From Duganella rivi (GTDB lineage: Bacteria; Pseudomonadota; Gammaproteobacteria; Burkholderiales; Burkholderiaceae_D): a stretch of 64,000 nt of DNA. The DNA is taken from NCBI RefSeq assembly GCF_009857435.1, contig NZ_WWCK01000003.1:682001-746000 (forward strand), given 5' to 3'. The notes under the pieces were generated by a model. The model was not told the DNA's origin. It searched no databases and saw only the letters and a program-made list of their open reading frames with translations. How positions within the stretch are numbered: the first letter of the stretch is position 1; every line of letters starts with the position of its first letter. Below are positions 35,854 through 44,759 of this stretch, one piece after another. Made by a program: the position numbers and the translations under genes.

Positions 35854-37455
35854 ATGACTTTTCAAGCACTGGGTCTGATCGACCCTTTATTGCGTTCACT
35901 GGAGTCGCTAGGCTACAAGCAGCCTACACCAGTTCAGAAGCAAGCCATTCCTGCCGTGTTGGCGGGCCGCGATGTAATGGCGGCGGCGCAAACCGGCACC
36001 GGTAAGACAGCTGGTTTCGCGCTACCTATTTTGCAGCGTTTGACGCTGGACGGCGCGACTGCACCGCAGTGCGTCCGCGCGCTGGTGCTGGTGCCGACGC
36101 GCGAATTGGCCGAGCAGGTTTTCGAAAGCTTCCGCAGCTATGGCGGTAATTTGCCGTTGCGTAGCGCGGTGGCGTACGGCGGCGTCGACATCGCGCCGCA
36201 AATCAACAAGCTTCGCAAAGGGCTCGATGTGCTGGTGGCGACGCCGGGCCGCTTGATCGACTTGCACGACCAGGGCGTGATCAGTTTCGAGCTGCTACAA
36301 ACGCTGGTGCTGGATGAAGCAGACCGCATGCTGGATCTGGGCTTCGAGCGCGATCTGGATATTTTGCTGGAGGCTTTGCCTAAGCAGCGTCAGACCTTGA
36401 TGTTCTCGGCGACGTTCTCCGATGCGGTACGCAAGCTGGCCAAAGGCATGGTGCGCGATCCGGTGCAAATTCAAGTTGAAGCGGCGAATACGGCGGTCAA
36501 GACGGTTAAGCAGTGGCTCGTGACGACCGATAAGCGCCGCAAGCCGGAGTTGTTCCTGCATTTGCTGAATAAGCTGGGCTGGGCGCAGGCGCTGGTATTC
36601 GTCAAGACGCGCAAGGGTGCGGAGGCTTTGGTCAAGGAGTTGCTGGAGCATGGCCTCACCGCTGATGCCATTCATGGCGATAAAACGCAGCCTGCACGTT
36701 TGCGCGCGCTGGATCGTTTCAAGCGCAAAGAGGTGCAGTTGTTGATCGCCACCGACGTAGCAGCGCGCGGTCTGGATATTGAGGCGCTGCCGCTGGTGGT
36801 GAACTTTGATATGCCAAGCGTGGCGGAGGATTACATTCACCGTATCGGCCGTACTGGCCGTGCGGGCATGGCTGGTGAGGCGGTGTCGCTGGTGTGTGCG
36901 GATGAAGTGGACATGCTCAAGGCGGTGGAAACGCTGACGCGGCAGGTCATCCAGCGCTTTGAGGAAGCAGGCTTCGAAGCCGATCACCGCGTGCCGGAAA
37001 CCGCACCTAAAGGCAGCGCTGCACCGGCACAGAGACTGTCCCCACCGCGCGCCGGCAAGGCGGCAGGCAAGCCAGCTGCAAGCGCCAAGCGCCCTGCTGC
37101 TGGCGCGTCCACGGCGGGCAGCAAGCCGGCAGCGGCCGTCGTCGCTCGCCCAGCGGGCGGTAACGAGTCGCTCGGCACTTACATCCCACCGGAGAAACCA
37201 TCAAAATCGTCGGGCCGCGACCGCGCGATCAGCGATGAGCCAAACTTTGGCCACAAATCCGGCGGCAAAGGCAAAGGGCCGCGCGCAAGCGGGCCTGCTG
37301 GCGGCTTTGGCGGTGGATCGCGTGGCGCTGGCGGCGGTGCGCCGAAAGGCGCGGTGGTGGTGACCAGCGGCCGCGGCGCCAAGTCGCAGGCCCGTGTCGC
37401 GGGCCGCGCTGCGGCGCAACCGGGCGGACGCAAATCCAAGCCGGGTTCGCGCTGA
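35854..37455 (+). CDS. DEAD-box RNA helicase, RhlE-like
   Basis: A 533-residue ATP-dependent RNA helicase. Motifs in order: Q motif (about 24-30, PTPVQKQ), AQTGTGKT with Lys51, PTRELAEQ, TPGR, DEAD at 154-157, SAT at 185-187, RGLDIEALP and HRIGRTGRAG. Residues from about 385 on are a Gly/Ala/Lys-rich low-complexity tail typical of RhlE-type helicases and likely RNA-binding. These proteins remodel RNA in ribosome assembly and cold adaptation. It starts 15 bases after the lyase stop. The start ATG is supported by the near-universal MTFQALGL N-terminus. Confidence 0.94.
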   Translation: MTFQALGLIDPLLRSLESLGYKQPTPVQKQAIPAVLAGRDVMAAAQTGTGKTAGFALPILQRLTLDGATAPQCVRALVLVPTRELAEQVFESFRSYGGNLPLRSAVAYGGVDIAPQINKLRKGLDVLVATPGRLIDLHDQGVISFELLQTLVLDEADRMLDLGFERDLDILLEALPKQRQTLMFSATFSDAVRKLAKGMVRDPVQIQVEAANTAVKTVKQWLVTTDKRRKPELFLHLLNKLGWAQALVFVKTRKGAEALVKELLEHGLTADAIHGDKTQPARLRALDRFKRKEVQLLIATDVAARGLDIEALPLVVNFDMPSVAEDYIHRIGRTGRAGMAGEAVSLVCADEVDMLKAVETLTRQVIQRFEEAGFEADHRVPETAPKGSAAPAQRLSPPRAGKAAGKPAASAKRPAAGASTAGSKPAAAVVARPAGGNESLGTYIPPEKPSKSSGRDRAISDEPNFGHKSGGKGKGPRASGPAGGFGGGSRGAGGGAPKGAVVVTSGRGAKSQARVAGRAAAQPGGRKSKPGSR

Positions 37456-37510
37456 ACGCCGCCCTGCTAAAATAACCATCTTTGAGCGACACCCCACGTT
37501 GGAGAACTGA

Positions 37511-38482
37511 ATGCAGCAGTACAAGGAATTGATCCAAACCGTCATCGACACCGGCAGTTGGCAAGACAACCGCACCGGCATTCGCACCTTGAGCGTGCCG
37601 GGCGCGATGATGCGCTTCGACCTGACCAAGGGCTTCCCGGCCGTGACGACCAAGAAGCTCGCATTCAAATCCGTCGTGGGCGAGTTGTGCGCCTTCCTGC
37701 GCGCCTCGCGCAGCGCCGCCGACTTCCGCGCGCTGGGCTGCAAGGTCTGGGATCAAAACGCCAACGAAAACCAGCAATGGCTGGACAACCCATACCGCCT
37801 GGGCACCGACGATCTGGGCCCGGTCTACGGCGTGCAGTGGCGCCAATGGCCCGGCTACAAAGTAATCGACGCCGATCAGGAAGCCCAACTGGCCAACGCA
37901 CAAAAGAACGGCTTCACCGTGGTCGCGCCGATTGAAGAAAACGGCGTAAAGAAAGTCCTGCTCTACAAAGCGATAGACCAGCTGCGCGAGTGCCTCGACA
38001 CCATCGTCAACAACCCGGGCAGCCGCCGCATCCTGTTCCATGGCTGGAATCCGGCCGTGCTGGACGCTGTCGCCCTGCCGGCTTGCCACCTGCTCTACCA
38101 ATTCATCCCGAATCCGACCACCAAAGAACTGTCGATGTGCCTCTATGTGCGCTCTAATGATCTTGGCCTGGGTACGCCATTCAACCTTGCAGAAGGCGCA
38201 GCGCTGATGCACCTGGTCGGCCGCCTGACCGGCTACACGCCGCGCTGGTTCACCTACTTCATCGGCGATGCGCACATCTACGAGAACCACATGGAAATGG
38301 TGCAGGAACAGCTGACGCGCGAGCCATTCCCGCTGCCGCAGCTAATCATCTCCGATCGCGTACCGTCGTTCGCGCAAACTGGCAAGTACGAGCCAGAGTG
38401 GCTGGAAAAAATCGAACCATCCGACTTCGCGCTGGAAGGCTACCAGCACCACGCACCGATCACCGCGCCCATGGCAGTATGA
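37511..38482 (+). CDS. thyA: thymidylate synthase
   Basis: A 323-residue enzyme that methylates dUMP to dTMP with methylene-tetrahydrofolate. Catalytic Cys192 lies in LPACH, and the later [15 protein letters not shown] block binds substrate. It is longer than E. coli ThyA (264) because of an insertion around residues 112-150, as seen in some other bacterial thymidylate synthases. GTTGGAGAA precedes ATG 37511. The following hydrolase overlaps the stop, and folA comes next, so dihydrofolate made here is recycled by the product of the same operon. Confidence 0.98.
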   Translation: MQQYKELIQTVIDTGSWQDNRTGIRTLSVPGAMMRFDLTKGFPAVTTKKLAFKSVVGELCAFLRASRSAADFRALGCKVWDQNANENQQWLDNPYRLGTDDLGPVYGVQWRQWPGYKVIDADQEAQLANAQKNGFTVVAPIEENGVKKVLLYKAIDQLRECLDTIVNNPGSRRILFHGWNPAVLDAVALPACHLLYQFIPNPTTKELSMCLYVRSNDLGLGTPFNLAEGAALMHLVGRLTGYTPRWFTYFIGDAHIYENHMEMVQEQLTREPFPLPQLIISDRVPSFAQTGKYEPEWLEKIEPSDFALEGYQHHAPITAPMAV

Positions 38483-39171
38483 TGCAGCTGGATTTTGTAC
38501 CCGGCACCCTGTGCGATGAGCGCATGTGGGGCCGCCTGCTGCCGCTGCTGGGCGACGGCTTTGCGTTCAACCATATCCCGCTGCACAAGGCCCGCTCGCG
38601 CGAGCAAATGCAAGAACTGATCGGCGCGCACGCTGCGCCGAAAGCTAATCTGGTGTCATTCTCGCTGGGCGCATACCTGGCGGTGGAATTCGCGCTGGCG
38701 CATCCCGAGCGCGTGAACTCGCTGGTCATCATCGCCAGCTCCGCCAAGGGATTGCAGGAAAAAGAAAAAGCCACGCGCCTGCGCATCATTCCGCAGCTGG
38801 AAAAAAACCACTACACCGGCATGACGCAAATGCGCCTGCGTGAAATCCTCGCACCCGAACACATGGACGATCCAGCGATAGTCGACGTGATCCAGACGAT
38901 GGCCGTAGAACTGGGCAAAGACGTCCTGCTCACCCAATTCCGCACCACCATCGAACGCCCGGATCTGATGAGCCGCACCGGCGAGCTACACTGCCCAATG
39001 ATGGTGGTCGCCTCCGCGAATGACAAACTAGTCGCCGTCACCGACGTCAGCGAAATCAAACAACACTACCCAGCCGCCCAGCTCCACATCCTAAGCGAAG
39101 GCGCCGGCCACATGATCCCCCTGGAAGCCCCCCAAGCGCTAGCAAACCACCTGCTAGCCTTCTACAATTAA
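38479..39171 (+). CDS. alpha/beta hydrolase between thyA and folA
   Basis: A 230-residue alpha/beta-hydrolase. The nucleophile elbow reads SFSLG (Ser in place of the usual first Gly of GxSxG), the acid region is ASANDKLV and the base His lies in GAGHMIPLE. Substrate unknown. The ATG at 38479 overlaps the thyA stop (ATGATG; ATG 38482 is equally possible). folA starts four bases after its stop. It is embedded in a folate/thymidylate operon without any obvious reaction to perform there. Confidence 0.85.
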   Translation: MMQLDFVPGTLCDERMWGRLLPLLGDGFAFNHIPLHKARSREQMQELIGAHAAPKANLVSFSLGAYLAVEFALAHPERVNSLVIIASSAKGLQEKEKATRLRIIPQLEKNHYTGMTQMRLREILAPEHMDDPAIVDVIQTMAVELGKDVLLTQFRTTIERPDLMSRTGELHCPMMVVASANDKLVAVTDVSEIKQHYPAAQLHILSEGAGHMIPLEAPQALANHLLAFYN

Positions 39172-39175
39172 GAAC

Positions 39176-39661
39176 ATGAGTAAACTCACCATCATCGTCG
39201 CGACTGATGCCCAGCGGGGCATTGGGATTAATAACACGCTGCCTTGGAAGCTGCCGGAGGATCTGGCGCATTTCAAACGCCTCACCACCGGCCACCCGAT
39301 CATCATGGGCCGCAAGACTTTTGATTCGATCGGCCGCCCGCTGCCCAACCGCCGCAACATCGTCATCACGCGCAACGCGGAATGGCAGCATGACGGCGTG
39401 GAAGTGGTCGGCTCGATTGAAGCCGCTATCGCGCTGCTCGGCGGCGCTGAGGGCTACGTCATCGGCGGCGCGGAGATTTACAAGCAGTCACTGCAACTGG
39501 CCGAACAGTTGATTATCACCGAGATCGCCCACACTTTCGATTGCGACGCGTTCTTCCCTGAGCTGGACGCCAGTGCATGGCAAGAAACCGCGCGCGAAGA
39601 ACACGCCTCCGAGGCCTCCGGTTTGAAGTACGCATTTGTCACCCTGTGCCGCAAGGCCTAA
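39176..39661 (+). CDS. folA: dihydrofolate reductase
   Basis: A 161-residue enzyme that reduces dihydrofolate to tetrahydrofolate with NADPH. Family signatures: GIGINNTLPWKLPEDLAHF (substrate site, with Asp at the catalytic position), GRKTFDSIGRPLPNR (NADPH) and GGAEIYKQ. Length equals typical chromosomal FolA. It is the last gene of the thyA-hydrolase-folA operon and regenerates the cofactor used by ThyA. Confidence 0.98.
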   Translation: MSKLTIIVATDAQRGIGINNTLPWKLPEDLAHFKRLTTGHPIIMGRKTFDSIGRPLPNRRNIVITRNAEWQHDGVEVVGSIEAAIALLGGAEGYVIGGAEIYKQSLQLAEQLIITEIAHTFDCDAFFPELDASAWQETAREEHASEASGLKYAFVTLCRKA

Positions 39662-39688
39662 GTTTTACTTTTAGTTTTAAGGATACCC

Positions 39689-40261
39689 ATGTCTGGTCAA
39701 GGCTTCCACGTGCACGGCCCGCACGATCACGCTGTCGAACACGCCGCACACGGCAATGACGGCTTCTCCAACAACATCGCCGTGATGACGGCCATCCTCG
39801 CCACCGTCGGCGCGGCTTTCGGCTATCTCGGCGGCGCAACGCAGAACGACGCCGCCCTGTTCAAGAACAACGCCGCCATCGACAAGACCCAGGCCGCCAA
39901 CAGCTGGAACTACTACCAGGCCAAGTCGGCCAAGCAAAACCTGGCCGAGCTGGCCATGACCCTGCCCGGCGTCGATCCTAAGCGCTACGAGGCCGAAGTG
40001 GCCCGCTACAAAAAAGAGAAGGAAGACATCAAGAAGGACGCCGAAAAGTGGGAGGAATCCTCTAAAGAGTGGAACCACAAGTCGGACGAAGCGATGCACC
40101 AGCACCACCAGTGGGCACTGGCCACCACCGCCGAGCAGATCGCCATCTCGCTGGCCGCCATCACCCTGCTGACCCGCAAGAAATGGATGATGGGCCTGGC
40201 CTACGGCGTGGCCGGCGTCGGCATCATACTCGGTGCGCTGGCGTGGTTTGGTGCCCACTAA
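39689..40261 (+). CDS. DUF4337 membrane protein
   Basis: A 190-residue protein: His-rich N-terminus (residues 6-22), a membrane helix at about 30-50, a charged helical and probably coiled-coil region (60-145, rich in Lys/Glu) and two C-terminal helices (about 148-165 and 170-188). This is the DUF4337 pattern; function is unknown. An AAGGA ribosome site precedes ATG 39689. It lies 27 bases after folA and may be on the same transcript. The stop codon falls within a 12-base imperfect tandem duplication (CACTAAGTGTT / CACTAAGTGCT). Confidence 0.85.
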   Translation: MSGQGFHVHGPHDHAVEHAAHGNDGFSNNIAVMTAILATVGAAFGYLGGATQNDAALFKNNAAIDKTQAANSWNYYQAKSAKQNLAELAMTLPGVDPKRYEAEVARYKKEKEDIKKDAEKWEESSKEWNHKSDEAMHQHHQWALATTAEQIAISLAAITLLTRKKWMMGLAYGVAGVGIILGALAWFGAH

Positions 40262-40327
40262 GTGTTCACTAAGTGCTCACCAAACAACGTTTCATGAAAG
40301 GCATGGCGCCGTTGTAATAAGGGCGTC

Positions 40328-40356
40328 ATGACAAGCGTTCATTCTGTTACGATAAT
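40328..40356 (+). promoter_or_regulatory. sigma-70 promoter of the decarboxylase gene
   Basis: ATGACA (40328-40333) and GATAAT (40351-40356) each match the consensus at five of six positions and are separated by exactly 17 bases. Transcription would begin near 40363 and give a leader of about 116 bases. Confidence 0.6.
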
Positions 40357-40363
40357 TTTTTCC

Positions 40364-40468
40364 CGCAGAGCCGCTATTTCTGCGAGAATCCCGTTCTTAT
40401 TTTTTTGCGGCCTACCGGTCGCGCCCTAGTCCGCCCCTCAACACATGTCAGGGGCGGCTTGCTTTTTT
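40364..40468 (+). promoter_or_regulatory. structured leader with intrinsic terminator ahead of the decarboxylase (putative attenuator)
   Basis: Three hairpins can form in a row: CGCAGA/TCTGCG (40365-40385 region), GCGGCC/GGTCGC (about 40407-40422), and a strong CCGCCCCT (40431-40438) with AGGGGCGG (40450-40457). The last is followed by CTTGC and six T, ending at 40468, directly before the GGAG ribosome site at 40469-40472. A terminator placed between promoter and start codon suggests attenuation. It could instead simply end read-through from the upstream operon. No ATG-started leader peptide is visible. Confidence 0.55.
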
Positions 40469-40478
40469 GGAGACATGC

Positions 40479-42734
40479 ATGAAATTTCGTTTCCCCATCG
40501 TCATCATTGACGAGGATTTCCGTTCCGAGAACACGTCCGGCCTGGGCATTCGCGCCCTTGCCGATGCAATGGAAAAAGAAGGCATGGAAGTGGTGGGCGT
40601 GACCAGCTACGGCGACCTGGCCCAGTTCGCCCAGCAGCAATCGCGCGCGTCGGCCTTCGTGCTGTCGATCGACGATGAAGAATTCGGCACCGGCTCGGTA
40701 GAAGATACCGACACCGCGCTGAAATCGCTGCGCGCCTTCGTCGAAGAGATCCGCTACAAGAACGCCGACATCCCGATCTACCTGTACGGCGAAACCCGCA
40801 CCTCGCGCCACATCCCGAACGACATCCTGCGCGAGCTGCACGGCTTCATCCACATGTTTGAAGACACGCCGGAATTCGTGGCGCGCCACATCATCCGCGA
40901 AGCCAAGTCCTACCTGGACGGCTTGGCGCCGCCGTTCTTCCGCGCGCTGGTGGAATACGCCAACGACGGTTCCTACTCGTGGCACTGCCCGGGCCACTCG
41001 GGCGGCGTGGCCTTCCTGAAATCGCCGATCGGCCAGATGTTCCACCAATTCTTTGGCGAGAACATGCTGCGCGCCGACGTCTGCAACGCGGTGGAGGAAC
41101 TGGGCCAGCTGCTGGATCACACCGGCCCGGTTGCCAAGTCCGAGCGCAACGCTGCCCGCATCTTCAACGCCGACCACTGCTACTTCGTCACCAACGGCAC
41201 CTCCACCTCGAACAAAATGGTGTGGCACTCGACCGTCGCGCCTGGCGACATCGTGGTGGTTGACCGCAACTGCCACAAATCGATCCTGCACTCGATCATC
41301 ATGTGCGGCGCGATCCCTGTGTTCCTGATGCCGACGCGTAACCACCTCGGGATTATCGGCCCGATCCCGCTGGAAGAGTTCTCGATGGAGAGCATCATGC
41401 GCAAGATCGAAGCCAACCCGTTCGCGCGCGACGCCGTGAACAAGAAGCCGCGCATCCTGACCATCACCCAATCGACCTACGACGGCGTGGTCTACAACGT
41501 GGAAACCCTGCGCGAAATGCTGGACGGCCAGATCGACACCCTGCACTTCGACGAAGCCTGGCTGCCGCACGCCACCTTCCACGACTTCTACAAGAACATG
41601 CACGCGATCGGCAAGGACCGTCCGCGCGCGAAAGAGTCGATGATCTTCTCGACCCAGTCAACCCACAAGCTGCTGGCCGGCCTGTCGCAGGCCTCGCAAG
41701 TGCTGGTGCGCGAATCGGAAACCGTCAAGCTGGACCAGGACGCCTTCAACGAAGCCTACCTGATGCACACCTCGACCTCGCCGCAGTACTCGATCATCGC
41801 CTCGTGCGACGTCGCCGCCGCGATGATGGAAGCACCGGGCGGCACCGCGCTGGTGGAAGAATCCATCCTGGAAGCACTGGACTTCCGCCGCGCCATGAAG
41901 AAAATCGATGCCGAATGGGGCAAAGACTGGTGGTTCAAGGTGTGGGGCCCGGACGAGTTCGCCGAAGAAGGCATCGGCTCGCAAGCCGACTGGATCTTCA
42001 CCGAGCAGAGCAAGGAATGGCACGGCTTCGGCGACTTGAAGCCGGGCTTCAACATGCTCGACCCGATCAAGGCCACCATCGTCAACCCTGGCCTGTCGCT
42101 GGACGGCAAGTTCGACGAGACCGGTATTCCTGCGTCCATCGTCACCAAGTACCTGGCCGAGCACGGCGTGATCATTGAGAAGTGCGGCCTGTACTCGTTC
42201 TTCATCATGTTCACCATCGGCATCACCAAGGGCCGCTGGAACACCCTGCTGACCGCGCTGCAGCAGTTCAAGGACGACTACGACAAGAACCAGCCGATGT
42301 GGCGCATCCTGCCGGAATTCGCGGCCGCCAACCCGACCTACGAAAAGATCGGCCTGCGCGACCTGTGCCAGCAGATCCACGATTTCTACAAGGCCTACGA
42401 CGTGGCGCGCCTGACCACCGAGATGTACCTGTCGGACATGGTGCCTGCGATGAAGCCGTCCGACGCGTTCGCCAAGATGGCGCACCGCGAAATCGAGCGC
42501 GTCGCCATCGACGAGCTGGAAGGCCGCATCACCTCGATCCTGCTGACGCCTTACCCACCGGGCATTCCGCTGCTGATCCCGGGCGAGCGCTTCAACAAGA
42601 CCATCGTCGACTACCTGCGCTTCGCGCGCGACTTCAACGAGCGCTTCCCGGGCTTCGAGACCGACGTGCACGGCTTGGTCAAGCGCGAAGTAGACGGCAA
42701 ACGCGGTTACTTCGTGGATTGCGTCAAGCAATAA
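40479..42734 (+). CDS. Orn/Lys/Arg decarboxylase
   Basis: A 751-residue fold-type I PLP decarboxylase: N-terminal wing/REC-like domain (about 1-130), PLP domain (140-560) and C-terminal domain (570-751). The PLP lysine is Lys397 in STQSTHKLLAGLSQAS; HFDEAWLPHATF carries the PLP-binding Asp. It resembles the inducible arginine, lysine and ornithine decarboxylases; which substrate is used cannot be decided by eye. Product would be agmatine, cadaverine or putrescine, so the roles are polyamine supply or acid resistance. The ATG at 40479 follows GGAG by six bases. No antiporter gene is adjacent. Confidence 0.92.
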   Translation: MKFRFPIVIIDEDFRSENTSGLGIRALADAMEKEGMEVVGVTSYGDLAQFAQQQSRASAFVLSIDDEEFGTGSVEDTDTALKSLRAFVEEIRYKNADIPIYLYGETRTSRHIPNDILRELHGFIHMFEDTPEFVARHIIREAKSYLDGLAPPFFRALVEYANDGSYSWHCPGHSGGVAFLKSPIGQMFHQFFGENMLRADVCNAVEELGQLLDHTGPVAKSERNAARIFNADHCYFVTNGTSTSNKMVWHSTVAPGDIVVVDRNCHKSILHSIIMCGAIPVFLMPTRNHLGIIGPIPLEEFSMESIMRKIEANPFARDAVNKKPRILTITQSTYDGVVYNVETLREMLDGQIDTLHFDEAWLPHATFHDFYKNMHAIGKDRPRAKESMIFSTQSTHKLLAGLSQASQVLVRESETVKLDQDAFNEAYLMHTSTSPQYSIIASCDVAAAMMEAPGGTALVEESILEALDFRRAMKKIDAEWGKDWWFKVWGPDEFAEEGIGSQADWIFTEQSKEWHGFGDLKPGFNMLDPIKATIVNPGLSLDGKFDETGIPASIVTKYLAEHGVIIEKCGLYSFFIMFTIGITKGRWNTLLTALQQFKDDYDKNQPMWRILPEFAAANPTYEKIGLRDLCQQIHDFYKAYDVARLTTEMYLSDMVPAMKPSDAFAKMAHREIERVAIDELEGRITSILLTPYPPGIPLLIPGERFNKTIVDYLRFARDFNERFPGFETDVHGLVKREVDGKRGYFVDCVKQ

Positions 42735-42751
42735 ACCCCGCATACCACAGC

Positions 42752-42788
42752 AAAAGCCCGATCCATTGTCGATCGGGCTTTTTTTTTT
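42752..42788 (+). terminator. intrinsic terminator
   Basis: AAAGCCCGATC and GATCGGGCTTT pair around a short loop and are followed by a long T run (to 42788). It ends the decarboxylase transcript. Confidence 0.92.
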
Positions 42789-43000
42789 GCAAATTTCAAC
42801 ATGAAACAGACACATTTCTAGAAAAAAACTTCCGTAAACTCCTTAATAAGTTCACCTAAACCGAGCTCATCTTCGGCCAATTTCGCCTAAAAAAATAGCA
42901 ATACCTCAATGTTGCAGCGCATCATTAAAAACGCGCTTTTCTTGCCCAAAAAAATTATTTTACAATCGACCCCATGTTAAATGATTCCTTGGGGAAACTA
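42789..43000 (+). promoter_or_regulatory. AT-rich upstream region of the DUF1800 gene
   Basis: About 210 bases, markedly more AT-rich than the surroundings, with several A and T runs (for example 42829 and 42890). No gene is seen. An ATG at 42974 is in frame with the DUF1800 gene but has no ribosome site and would spoil the signal peptide; ATG 43001 behind GGGGA is preferred. Confidence 0.45.
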
Positions 43001-44749
43001 ATGAAATTGGGAAACTTGCGGTTACCGTTGGCCGCCATCTGGTTACTAGGGCTAGCTGCGTGCGGCGGCGGCAATCAAGACACTACCGCACCGGATGCCG
43101 CTCCTAGCAGCATGACCGCCGCCCGCGTGGTCATGGGCGGCACTACCGCAACTGCCACCACCAACGTCGCCATCACGCCGGCACAAGCATCGCGCTTCCT
43201 GGCGCAGGCTACTTTCGGCCCGACCGAGAAATCGATTGCAGAAGCAGCGGCCATGGGCCAGGACGCATGGATTACGGCGCAATTCGCCAAGCCGCGCACC
43301 AGCCACCTGGCCAGCATGAACTCGCTGGCCGGCGTGGTCGGCGGCGAGGCCAACCTGACACAAAACAACTTCCTGGAAAGCTTCTGGAAACAGGCCGTCA
43401 CCGGCGACGACCAGTTGCGCCAGCGCGTGACCTTTGCCCTGTCGCAGATTTTCGTGGTCTCGAGCCAGCACGACTCGCTCTGGAAGTACCCGCGCGGCAT
43501 CGCCAATTACTACGACCTGCTGTCCAAGAACGCCTTCGGCAACTTCCGCGACCTGCTGCAAGACGTCGCCACCAACCCGATGATGGGCATCTACCTGTCG
43601 CACCTCGGCAGCCGCAAGGAAAGCGCGACCCGCATGCCGGACGAGAACTTCGCGCGCGAAATCATGCAGCTGATGAGCATCGGCCTGTACGAGCAGTACC
43701 AGGACGGCACGCTCAAGCTCGCCAACGGCAAGCCGATCGAAACCTATAGCCACGACGATGTGATGGGCTTGGCCAAGGTATTTACCGGCTTTAGCTGGGG
43801 CGGCGCCGACAAGTCCGACGCGCGCTTCTACAGCCAGATCAAGGACTCGACGCGCGAGATCCTGCCGATGCAGGGTTACCCGGCCTTCCACTCGACAGCG
43901 GAAAAGCGCTTCCTGGGCCGCACCATCCCGGCCGGCGGCACGCCCGAGGCGGATCTGAAGATCGCGCTCGACACCATTTTCGCCAACCGCAACGTCGGCC
44001 CCTTCATCGCGCGCCGCCTGATCGAGCGGCTGGTCACCAGCAACCCGAGCCCGGCCTACGTGGCGCGCGTCGGCCTGACCTTCAACGACAACGGCCAGGG
44101 CGTGCGTGGCGACATGAAGGCTGTGATCCGCGCCGTGCTGATGGCGCCCGAAGCGCGCTGGGGCGGCGTCCCCGGCCTGACCGCGCCGCCCAAGGTGCGC
44201 GAGCCGGTGATCCGCGTGGCCAACTGGATGCGCGCGTTCAACGTGACTTCCAAGTCCGGCCGCTTCCTGATGTTCAACACCGACAACCCAGTGGTCTACC
44301 TCGCGCAGACCCCGATGAGCTCGCCATCGGTGTTCAATTTCTACCGCCCCGGCTACATCCCGCCCAACTCCGAGCTGGCGGCGCAAAACATGTCCGCGCC
44401 GGAGCTGCAAATTGCCCACGAGACCACGGTGATCGCCTATCTGAACTTTATGCGCTACGTGGTGGCGTGGGGCACGGGCGGCAGCAATGGCGTGAACGAC
44501 ATCATGCCCAACTACACCGCCGAGAAGGCGCTGGCCTACCAGCCCGAAGCGCTGGTCGACCGCGTCAAACTGCTGGTCATGAACGGCAACATGTCGGCCA
44601 GCCTGCGCAGCCAAATCCTGTCCGGCCTGAAGTCGATCGCCGAGCCGAATCCGAACAACGCCAGCGACGTGACCGCCTTCCGCGACTCGCGCGTTGCCCT
44701 GGCCATTTTCCTGGCGATGGCCTCGCCGGAATACATCGTGCAGAAATAA
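43001..44749 (+). CDS. DUF1800 lipoprotein
   Basis: A 582-residue exported protein. From ATG 43001 it has a lipoprotein signal (MKLGNLRLPLAAIWLLGLAAC) ending in a lipobox, followed by a Gly/Thr/Ala-rich linker (about 22-65) and the DUF1800 domain (about 65-580). Family blocks include ASRFLAQATFGPT near its start, DENFAREIMQLMSIGLYEQ and FTGFSW. Function of DUF1800 is unknown. It is followed 10 bases later by DUF1501; this pairing is widespread in proteobacteria and planctomycetes, and the two are presumed to work together in the envelope. Confidence 0.88.
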   Translation: MKLGNLRLPLAAIWLLGLAACGGGNQDTTAPDAAPSSMTAARVVMGGTTATATTNVAITPAQASRFLAQATFGPTEKSIAEAAAMGQDAWITAQFAKPRTSHLASMNSLAGVVGGEANLTQNNFLESFWKQAVTGDDQLRQRVTFALSQIFVVSSQHDSLWKYPRGIANYYDLLSKNAFGNFRDLLQDVATNPMMGIYLSHLGSRKESATRMPDENFAREIMQLMSIGLYEQYQDGTLKLANGKPIETYSHDDVMGLAKVFTGFSWGGADKSDARFYSQIKDSTREILPMQGYPAFHSTAEKRFLGRTIPAGGTPEADLKIALDTIFANRNVGPFIARRLIERLVTSNPSPAYVARVGLTFNDNGQGVRGDMKAVIRAVLMAPEARWGGVPGLTAPPKVREPVIRVANWMRAFNVTSKSGRFLMFNTDNPVVYLAQTPMSSPSVFNFYRPGYIPPNSELAAQNMSAPELQIAHETTVIAYLNFMRYVVAWGTGGSNGVNDIMPNYTAEKALAYQPEALVDRVKLLVMNGNMSASLRSQILSGLKSIAEPNPNNASDVTAFRDSRVALAIFLAMASPEYIVQK

Positions 44750-44759
44750 GGACTATCCC

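Noticed and set aside
40257..40278. Short tandem duplication at the DUF4337 stop as a regulatory site
   Set aside because: Only two imperfect copies, with no symmetry or promoter context; likely a replication slip.
40374..41603. Antisense open frame over the decarboxylase 5' half and leader
   Set aside because: The opposite strand encodes a clear PLP decarboxylase; the antisense has no family features.
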